Shown piece by piece: positions 1 to 3,884 of a stretch of 12,613 bases of DNA. Origin of the DNA: a bacterium (GTDB taxonomy: Bacteria > Patescibacteriota > Doudnabacteria > UBA920). The notes beneath the pieces are model-generated. The model searched no databases and was not told where the DNA came from. It saw only the letters and a program-made list of their open reading frames with translations. The stretch's first letter is position 1. Each line of letters starts with the position of its first letter. The stretch covers positions 1 to 12,613 of the forward strand of contig JAJYJE010000010.1 in the NCBI GenBank assembly GCA_021789715.1, given 5' to 3'. The position numbers and the translations under genes were made by a program.

Positions 1-275
1 AGGAACCGTTTTACCAGTTCCTGTTTTTTATTGAGGTCGGAAATAAGTTTCTCTGGCGACTCCGCGGTATACATTGCCTTCTTTTCCCGCGGCACCACAC
101 TGACCAAGCCTTTTCTCTGCAAATCATCCAAAATCAAATAAGTGGTGGGCCGCTTGATGCCGGCTTTAGTAGCAATCGGGTGCACGGTGGCCGTCCCTAA
201 CTCCAACAAAGCCAGGTAAACCTGGCTTTGTTTTTCATTTAATCCAATTTGCGATAAAACCTCAAAAATTTCCAT
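1..275 (-). CDS. TrmB-family HTH transcriptional regulator (N-terminal part; runs off the left edge)
   Basis: Reading leftwards from the ATG at 273-275 gives 91 codons with no stop before the window edge. The protein starts MEIFEVLSQIGLNEKQSQVY and continues with a winged-helix region: LALLELGTATVHPIATKAG, then IKRPTTYLILDDLQRKGLV. This is the helix-turn-helix arrangement of the TrmB family (known in archaeal sugar regulators and common in CPR bacteria). Residues about 66-91 begin a charged, coiled-coil-like segment (SPEKLISDLNKKQELVKRF), also usual after this HTH. The effector domain, if any, lies outside the window, so the ligand is unknown. There is no Shine-Dalgarno; a consensus promoter sits so close that the mRNA should be leaderless. 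An inverted repeat over the -35 box suggests autoregulation. Confidence 0.85.
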   Translation of the reverse strand, partial: MEIFEVLSQIGLNEKQSQVYLALLELGTATVHPIATKAGIKRPTTYLILDDLQRKGLVSVVPREKKAMYTAESPEKLISDLNKKQELVKRF

Positions 276-281
276 ATTATT

Positions 282-310
282 ATTATATTCCTATAGTTAC
301 ATTTTGTCAA
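282..310 (-). promoter_or_regulatory. Consensus sigma70-type promoter of the TrmB-like gene, leaderless
   Basis: On the minus strand TTGACA (305-310) and TATAAT (282-287) are separated by exactly 17 bp. Both hexamers are perfect consensus. The -10 box ends 6 nt before the ATG at 273-275, so the expected start site is the A of the start codon or within one base of it. No Shine-Dalgarno exists in the AT-only spacer. Confidence 0.8.
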
Positions 311-323
311 CTTTTCTGACAAA
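303..323. promoter_or_regulatory. Inverted-repeat operator candidate in the divergent TrmB-like/471 gene promoter region
   Basis: TTTGTCA and TGACAAA form perfect 7-bp arms around a 7-bp spacer. The left arm contains the minus-strand -35 box of the regulator gene and also the TTGTCA candidate -35 of the plus strand. A dimeric winged-helix protein bound here would block both directions. TrmB-type regulators bind such palindromes; that this one binds its own product is inference. Confidence 0.5.
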
Positions 324-332
324 TAATATATA
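304..332 (+). promoter_or_regulatory. Candidate promoter for the secreted-protein gene
   Basis: TTGTCA (304-309) and TATATA (327-332) are separated by 17 bp on the plus strand. The transcript would start near 339 and have a leader of about 130 nt before the ATG at 471. The -35 overlaps the inverted repeat and the divergent promoter. Other AT-rich -10-like hexamers lie nearby, so the assignment is tentative. Confidence 0.35.
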
Positions 333-470
333 TTTGATATTTCAGCCTATCTTATGCGCTATTTATATTATTTTAGTAGTCACCATTATTGACTATATCA
401 ACAATTTATGGCAAAATTGCTAGTTAAAACAAAACACTCGAAAGACTGGAATGCAAAACAAGGAGGATTC

Positions 471-1037
471 ATGAACAAGTTTGCAACGTTGTTTGCGGGA
501 CTCGCAATGTTGGTCGGCGCCCAAGACGTGGTAGAATTCCGTTCGGCCAGCCGCGGCGAGTATCGCTACGCGGACTGGGCGCATAACGGAAATAAATGGG
601 CAACCGATTTGTACTATATCGGCGTCCCGGGCAACAACGAACTGTCGGCCTGCTTGGGCTACCAGCTCAAAACCATAACCCCGTACTTCTGTGGCGTCGC
701 CGCAAAAGAAGACCGGGAGCTTGGCATTAAAACCGCGGCAAGCATCGCTTGGGAAAAGAAGGAGTGGAAGGCGGATGCCTATCTCGCCTACTTTAAGCCC
801 CTGCGCGGCGCGGCCGAAGCTTACATCACGGCAGATGCTGTAAACTTAACCCGCGTATTGCCCAAAGGCTGGGAAACCGGTATTTCTACCGGTTTCTTCC
901 TCCAAGGCGGGATTTGGAATCCATTGGCCGGACCGCTGGTCCGCAAAAACGACCGGCTTGGCTTCTGGGCTGTAAGCTACCGCTTTGGGCCAACTAACGA
1001 ACTGCGTTTGAGCCGAGTCTTCGCGCTCAAACGTTAG
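471..1037 (+). CDS. Secreted beta-strand-rich protein of unknown function (188 aa)
   Basis: The start at 471 is chosen because AAGGAGG (460-466) sits 4 nt upstream and the resulting N-terminus, MNKFATLFAGLAMLVGAQD, looks like a short signal peptide. An in-frame ATG at 408 has no ribosome binding site and would bury that signal. The mature part shows alternating polar and aromatic residues typical of amphipathic strands, for example TDLYYIGVPG, ELSACLGYQL, WKADAYLAYF, TGFFLQGGIW and LGFWAVSYRFG, separated by short charged or glycine turns. It ends in RVFALKR, without the terminal aromatic of classical outer-membrane proteins. The pattern resembles an 8- to 10-stranded beta-barrel. I do not recognise a family. 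It is followed directly by a hairpin and a methyltransferase gene in the same direction. Confidence 0.75.
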   Translation: MNKFATLFAGLAMLVGAQDVVEFRSASRGEYRYADWAHNGNKWATDLYYIGVPGNNELSACLGYQLKTITPYFCGVAAKEDRELGIKTAASIAWEKKEWKADAYLAYFKPLRGAAEAYITADAVNLTRVLPKGWETGISTGFFLQGGIWNPLAGPLVRKNDRLGFWAVSYRFGPTNELRLSRVFALKR

Positions 1038-1066
1038 GGAAGGCCGCGCCCCTTCCCTCCTTTTTC
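1037..1066 (+). terminator. Hairpin terminator after the secreted-protein gene
   Basis: GGGAAGG (1037-1043) pairs with CCTTCCC (1051-1057) around a 7-nt loop. A pyrimidine/T run, TCCTTTTT, follows. The first G of the stem is the last base of the TAG stop codon. No promoter is evident before the next gene, so termination may be partial. Confidence 0.6.
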
Positions 1067-1107
1067 TGGAACTGGATACTAATCGAGTCCCGAAATAAGG
1101 AGGAATC

Positions 1108-1779
1108 ATGCCAACACACAACGAACACATCAAAGCCACCGCGACGCTATTGGAACGCAACCAGAAGCTGCGCGCTCATTGGGTTACGATAGTCGGACGT
1201 AAGTTTTTAGTCGGCTCTAACGTGTTTTCACCGAGGATTTTCAACGACACCGAACTTTTTGCGGCACACATACCCGTTATTCCTGGTGAATATTTTTGCG
1301 AAATCGGCTGCGGTTGCGGCGCCGTCGGTATAACTGCGGCATACAAAGGCGCGCGCAAAGTACTGCTACTTGATATCAACCCCAATGCCTGTCTAACCAC
1401 TCGCAAGAACATCGCCCTCCACGGACTACAAAATGTGGTCGAAGTCCGCCGCAGCAACATTTTCTCCGGTATTGGACGTACGGCGCATTTTGATACTGTC
1501 TTCTGGAATACTCCTTTTGATTACACCACTGCCTCACATCTTTCCCTTCTGGAACTGTCTGTGTTCGACCCGTACTACCGCGCCACAAAACGGTTCATTA
1601 CGCAAGGGTCGCAACGAGCAGAACGCTTACTTATCGGCTTCAGCTCAACACTAGGTCGGCTCGACCTTCTGAGCGATATCTGCGGCCAAGCTGGACGCAA
1701 ATTAAAGTTGGTGTACTCAGAATGGTCCAAAGAAATCCTGCCGGTCAAATTCGAAATCTTTGAGGCAAAAAAGCTTTAG
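1108..1779 (+). CDS. Class I SAM-dependent methyltransferase, HemK/PrmC- or RsmC-like
   Basis: This 223-residue protein begins 4 nt after a strong AAGGAGG (1097-1103). Residues 65-74 (EIGCGCGAVG) are the glycine-rich SAM-binding loop and 86-94 (LLLDINPNA) the second Rossmann strand with its acidic residue. N134-F137 (NTPF) lies where N-specific methyltransferases carry NPPY/F. The segment VFSPRIFNDTELF (39-51) resembles the PrmC region preceding motif I (PRPETE). The family methylates amide or amino nitrogens, in release factors (PrmC) or rRNA (RsmC); the substrate here cannot be told. The first proline of NPPF is replaced by threonine, and the N-terminal PrmC helical domain is missing, so this is unlikely to be the housekeeping PrmC. 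It sits between two near-identical terminators. Confidence 0.75.
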   Translation: MPTHNEHIKATATLLERNQKLRAHWVTIVGRKFLVGSNVFSPRIFNDTELFAAHIPVIPGEYFCEIGCGCGAVGITAAYKGARKVLLLDINPNACLTTRKNIALHGLQNVVEVRRSNIFSGIGRTAHFDTVFWNTPFDYTTASHLSLLELSVFDPYYRATKRFITQGSQRAERLLIGFSSTLGRLDLLSDICGQAGRKLKLVYSEWSKEILPVKFEIFEAKKL

Positions 1780-1807
1780 GGAAGGCCAGCGCCTTCCCGT
1801 CTTTTTT
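1779..1807 (+). terminator. Rho-independent terminator after the methyltransferase gene
   Basis: GGGAAGGC (1779-1786) pairs with GCCTTCCC (1791-1798) around the loop CAGC, followed by GTCTTTTTT. As at 1037, the stop codon TAG donates the first G of the stem, and the stem sequence is almost the same. Confidence 0.8.
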
Positions 1808-1826
1808 AGATTTTGATTGAAATATT

Positions 1827-1854
1827 TTGCAAAACCGCCGCTTGCTGCTATAAT
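1827..1854 (+). promoter_or_regulatory. Promoter upstream of the leader ORF and the gene at 1983
   Basis: TTGCAA (1827-1832), a 16-bp spacer and a perfect TATAAT (1849-1854). The predicted start near 1861 coincides with the ATG of a 22-codon ORF at 1862. Confidence 0.65.
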
Positions 1855-1861
1855 ATAATTA

Positions 1862-1930
1862 ATGAACGATCCACTTAGACCCACAAGTCACCAGCCGCAC
1901 CGCCGCCACACCCTCATCACACCCGCTTAA
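1862..1930 (+). CDS. Candidate leaderless leader peptide (22 aa)
   Basis: ATG at 1862 is 7 nt after the -10 box and opens 22 codons ending in TAA at 1928-1930. The peptide begins MNDPLRPTSHQPHRRH and contains four Pro, four Arg or His pairs close together and three Thr. The coding strand is very C-rich and G-poor. The stop codon lies inside the left arm of a terminator-like hairpin, the arrangement expected for transcription attenuation. Alternatively the C-rich stretch could be an untranslated Rho-loading (rut-like) segment. No homologue is claimed. Confidence 0.3.
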   Translation: MNDPLRPTSHQPHRRHTLITPA

Positions 1931-1957
1931 AACCCCCGCCTCGCCGCGGGGTTTTAA
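1927..1957 (+). terminator. Attenuator-like hairpin between promoter and the gene at 1983
   Basis: TTAAAA and CCCCGC on the left pair with GCGGGG and TTTTAA on the right, with one bulged C (1933) and loop CTCGCC (1940-1945). The TTTT inside the right arm follows the GC stem as in an intrinsic terminator. It lies downstream of the promoter at 1827 and 25 nt upstream of the next start codon, so readthrough must occur for that gene to be expressed from this promoter. Confidence 0.55.
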
Positions 1958-1982
1958 AATGACATCTTAATTGGGAGGATAA

Positions 1983-2486
1983 ATGAAAGGCGCGATTGTG
2001 GCATTATCGACGATTGCCAAGCATGACGAAGACACCATCGACGATCTCTACCCGAAAGAAAGCTACCTGGTGGAAACAACACACGGCTGCGTAATTGTGA
2101 AGCAAAACGACGATGTGGTCTGCGACGGCATGGTTCCTGGTACATGCATCGGCCTGGAATGGTATAAAGTGATCGGTGTTACCGACGAGTCAATCCAAAC
2201 CAGACTAGTGGCCAAGAATGGGCAAATCAGGACCGTCCAGGATCCGCTGTTCCGCCTGCAATTGGTAGCGGTTTCTCCCCGAAAGCTTCCATCCCTGGCC
2301 GCCGCCTACCGCTGGCCGGCCCCGCGGCCTCTGTTTCTGCGAAAAGACACGACTCACTGGCCGCTGCGGAACAAACTTCTGCCCGTAACGCTCGGGCAGG
2401 AAACCCTCTGGCCAGGCAGCATCGTCGGCGCCAAGATCGGCAGGGCGCAACCTCACCGCATAACCGGCCTCACCCCTGCCGCCTGA
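1983..2486 (+). CDS. Hypothetical protein (167 aa)
   Basis: The ATG follows GGGAGG (1973-1978) at 4 nt. Residues 1-95 look like a small beta-rich domain: ESYLVETTHGCVIVKQND, then VVCDGMVPGTCIGLEWYKVI, then TRLVAKNGQIRTV. The last 70 residues are rich in Pro, Arg, Leu and Trp (for example RWPAPRPLFLRK) with no evident fold. There is no signal peptide or membrane segment, so it is probably cytoplasmic. I recognise no family. GC content is high, like the two genes before it, and unlike the AT-rich flanks. It has its own promoter and attenuator-like leader and ends at a long hairpin, so it is likely a single-gene unit. Confidence 0.6.
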   Translation: MKGAIVALSTIAKHDEDTIDDLYPKESYLVETTHGCVIVKQNDDVVCDGMVPGTCIGLEWYKVIGVTDESIQTRLVAKNGQIRTVQDPLFRLQLVAVSPRKLPSLAAAYRWPAPRPLFLRKDTTHWPLRNKLLPVTLGQETLWPGSIVGAKIGRAQPHRITGLTPAA

Positions 2487-2490
2487 AAAC

Positions 2491-2520
2491 GTGCAGGAGC
2501 AAGCGCGCTTGCTCCTGCAC
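2491..2520 (+). terminator. Perfect 30-bp palindromic hairpin after the hypothetical gene
   Basis: GTGCAGGAGCAAGCG is followed immediately by its exact reverse complement, giving a stem of at least 13 bp. It starts 5 nt after the TGA stop at 2484-2486. There is no T run behind it (CCTTATATT), so it is either a weak terminator or an mRNA 3'-end stabiliser. Confidence 0.5.
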
Positions 2521-2610
2521 CCTTATATTCCAACTCTGTCTAGGCCCAGATAGATATCCGCCAGTTAATAGTTAGGTTTGTAGTGGGATACATTCTTTGG
2601 TAGAAATCCC

Positions 2611-2639
2611 TTGCCATTTTCCGCCAATTCTGATAAACT
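2611..2639 (+). promoter_or_regulatory. rpsT promoter candidate
   Basis: TTGCCA (2611-2616), 17-bp spacer, TAAACT (2634-2639), with TGA immediately upstream of the -10 giving an extended -10 element. The start near 2646 leaves a leader of about 168 nt before the rpsT ATG. Between 2521 and 2610 I see nothing identifiable. Confidence 0.5.
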
Positions 2640-2722
2640 CTTAACATCGTCGGCAAAATCCGCTCAATATTTTACCTTCGAGAGTGTCGCAAGATCGAAT
2701 TAGTCTTTATATTTTTAAATCT

Positions 2723-2801
2723 TTTTCCGCCAAAGGACACGAGCTTGCTCAGCCTAAAGTCGAGCTGAACATTACGATCTCGTATCCCTTCCGGCGGAAA
2801 A
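2723..2801 (+). promoter_or_regulatory. Structured mRNA leader of rpsT
   Basis: TTTTCCGCC (2723-2731) is exactly complementary to GGCGGAAAA (2793-2801), extended by AAGG (2733-2736) with CCTT (2787-2790). Inside this long-range stem are GAG-CTTG-CTC (2741-2750), TCAGC (2749-2753) with GCTGA (2764-2768), and TACG-ATCT-CGTA (2773-2784). A smaller TTCGA/TCGAA stem lies upstream (2677-2699). The closing stem ends 12 nt before the start codon, and no Shine-Dalgarno is present. Ribosomal protein S20 represses its own translation in E. coli; a similar role here is inference. Confidence 0.45.
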
Positions 2802-2813
2802 TCGTCAAACTTT

Positions 2814-3077
2814 ATGCCTAATACCAAATCCGCGGCCAAAGCTATGAGGCAGTCGCTTCGCCGCAAGTCCCATAACCTCAAAGTTAAAGACAGATTCAAG
2901 TCTGCCGTCAAAGATGTGCGCAAGCTCATCGCGGCCGGCAAAAAGTCCGAAGCCGCCGCCGCGCTAAAGGCTGCCATGTCGGCGCTCGACAAAGCCGCCA
3001 AAAAGCGCGTTATCAAAAAAAACGCGGCGTCCCGCAAAAAATCCCGGCTGGCCAAAGCTATTAGTAAACTGGTTTAG
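2814..3077 (+). CDS. rpsT: 30S ribosomal protein S20
   Basis: The 87-residue product begins MPNTKSAAKAMRQSLRRKSH and shows the typical S20 features: an N-terminal motif of small and basic residues, three long helices rich in Lys, Arg and Ala (about 15-40, 42-62 and 64-87), and normal family length. S20 binds 16S rRNA early in 30S assembly. Its start has no clear Shine-Dalgarno (the upstream sequence is AATCGTCAAACTTT); instead a folded leader closes just before it. The gene is monocistronic: its own promoter lies at 2611 and a terminator follows 16 nt after the stop. Confidence 0.97.
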   Translation: MPNTKSAAKAMRQSLRRKSHNLKVKDRFKSAVKDVRKLIAAGKKSEAAAALKAAMSALDKAAKKRVIKKNAASRKKSRLAKAISKLV

Positions 3078-3092
3078 CAACAATCATACAAA

Positions 3093-3119
3093 CCCGCTCT
3101 CACCCAGGGCGGGCTTTTA
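3093..3119 (+). terminator. rpsT terminator
   Basis: CCCGC (3093-3097) pairs with GCGGG (3109-3113), followed by CTTTTAT. It lies shortly after the rpsT stop codon at 3075-3077. Confidence 0.75.
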
Positions 3120-3174
3120 TTACGGCCAAAAAAATCTTTCGCTTGGCGCGGTTCGAAAAAAATTCCCGTCATGG

Positions 3175-3199
3175 AAAACCCCGCCCTAGCGGGGCGGGG
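3175..3199 (-). terminator. Terminator of the SPW-like gene
   Basis: On the minus strand CCCCGCCC (3199-3192) pairs with GGGCGGGG (3186-3179) around a 5-nt loop and is followed by TTTT. It lies 22 nt after the stop of the gene at 3222-3413. Confidence 0.85.
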
Positions 3200-3221
3200 T
3201 CAATCGGTATTTCGCTCTTTG

Positions 3222-3413
3222 CTAGGCCGCGCCGCGATTGCTGGTACGGGAGTATGTGTCGGACGAAGACACGGCAGCGCCCCAGAAACCCAAGATCGCC
3301 ACAATTATGCCGGTAATAATCAGCAAGGTCCTGCCAGTACTAGCTCCCATATAGCTCCAGGAAGCGATTGCGGTCCAAATACCCAAAATACCATTAAGCC
3401 ATTGTTGCCACAT
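3222..3413 (-). CDS. Small two-helix membrane protein, SPW-repeat-like (63 aa)
   Basis: The ATG at 3411-3413 follows AAAGGAG at about 9 nt. The sequence opens MWQQWLNGILGIWTAIASW, which matches the pattern of the SPW membrane repeat (W..W.N..LG.W....W), with alanine in place of the usual proline region. A second hydrophobic helix follows (TLLIITGIIVAILGFWGAA), then a short polar tail ending SNRGAA. SPW-repeat proteins are integral membrane proteins of unknown function. A strong terminator follows. No convincing promoter is seen in the 100 nt upstream. Confidence 0.75.
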   Translation of the reverse strand: MWQQWLNGILGIWTAIASWSYMGASTGRTLLIITGIIVAILGFWGAAVSSSDTYSRTSNRGAA

Positions 3414-3526
3414 AAATATATTCTCCTTTGATTTTGGGATTAATGATTAATTGAGCCGACCTTTGGTTAATGCCAAAACATGAAGTAACATATATGACCA
3501 CTGGCGTTCAGACTCCTTACACAAAA

Positions 3527-3565
3527 TTAGCTCATATTTTTAGCAAAGATTCTAAAAATTCTCAT
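3527..3565 (-). CDS. Possible 12-codon micro-ORF
   Basis: MRIFRIFAKNMS is encoded directly behind an excellent Shine-Dalgarno, GAAGGAGG, 4 nt upstream of the ATG. It lies between the terminator of the lmo0937-like gene (3599-3629) and the SPW-like gene. The peptide is basic and aromatic. It may be a leader peptide for the SPW-like gene or the remnant of a lost gene. The rest of 3430-3598 holds nothing I can identify. Confidence 0.25.
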   Translation of the reverse strand: MRIFRIFAKNMS

Positions 3566-3598
3566 AAAACCTCCTTCCCGGCCTCTTTTCCTTTATCC

Positions 3599-3629
3599 AA
3601 AAAAGTCCCGGATCCTCCGTCCAGGACTT
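3599..3629 (-). terminator. Terminator of the lmo0937-like gene
   Basis: On the minus strand AAGTCCTGG (3629-3621) pairs with CCGGGACTT (3611-3603), a 9-bp stem with one G-U pair and a 9-nt loop, followed by TTTT. It starts 15 nt after the stop codon. Confidence 0.85.
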
Positions 3630-3644
3630 CCCTCGCTATTCTTT

Positions 3645-3800
3645 TTACCGCGCCGCTGGCCGTTCCTGCCTGCCCAAATAATGGGCCAACCACGCCAATA
3701 CCGCTCCTACAAGAAATACATAGACATAGCCGCCGATAACATTGAGCGTTATCCCCACCACCCAGGTAAAAAATAGAATAAAAGCGATTACGGCAAACAT
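3645..3800 (-). CDS. lmo0937-like small membrane protein (51 aa)
   Basis: The product begins MFAVIAFILFFTWVVGITLN and continues VIGGYVYVFLVGAVLAWLAH, then a polar tail (YLGRQERPAAR). Two short transmembrane helices with a G-rich turn and a basic C-terminus match the lmo0937 family, roughly 50 residues long, widespread in bacteria and of unknown function (sometimes stress-associated). AAAGGA lies 6 nt before the ATG. The gene lies 84 nt downstream of the giant surface-protein gene on the same strand with only a weak hairpin between, so cotranscription is possible. Confidence 0.75.
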   Translation of the reverse strand: MFAVIAFILFFTWVVGITLNVIGGYVYVFLVGAVLAWLAHYLGRQERPAAR

Positions 3801-3854
3801 TTCTTGTCCTTTCTCCTATAACAACGAATGATCGTAACAGGACTTACAGAGTTA

Positions 3855-3875
3855 GGACTGCCCTCCGGGCCATCC
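3855..3875 (-). terminator. Weak intercistronic hairpin after the surface-protein gene
   Basis: GCCC/GGGC with a 3-nt loop, extended by GGA/TCC across a 2x2 internal loop. No T run follows on the minus strand. It could slow or process the transcript rather than end it. Confidence 0.25.
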
Positions 3876-3884
3876 TCCGCGTTC

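Noticed and set aside
408..470. Upstream ATG extending the secreted protein by 21 residues
   Set aside because: No ribosome binding site precedes it, while the ATG at 471 has AAGGAGG and yields a signal peptide at the N-terminus.
2672..3055. 127-codon frame opposite rpsT
   Set aside because: It is the antisense shadow of the clearly recognisable S20 gene.
3470..3739. 89-codon plus-strand frame
   Set aside because: It overlaps the lmo0937-like gene and its terminator in antisense and has no ribosome binding site.
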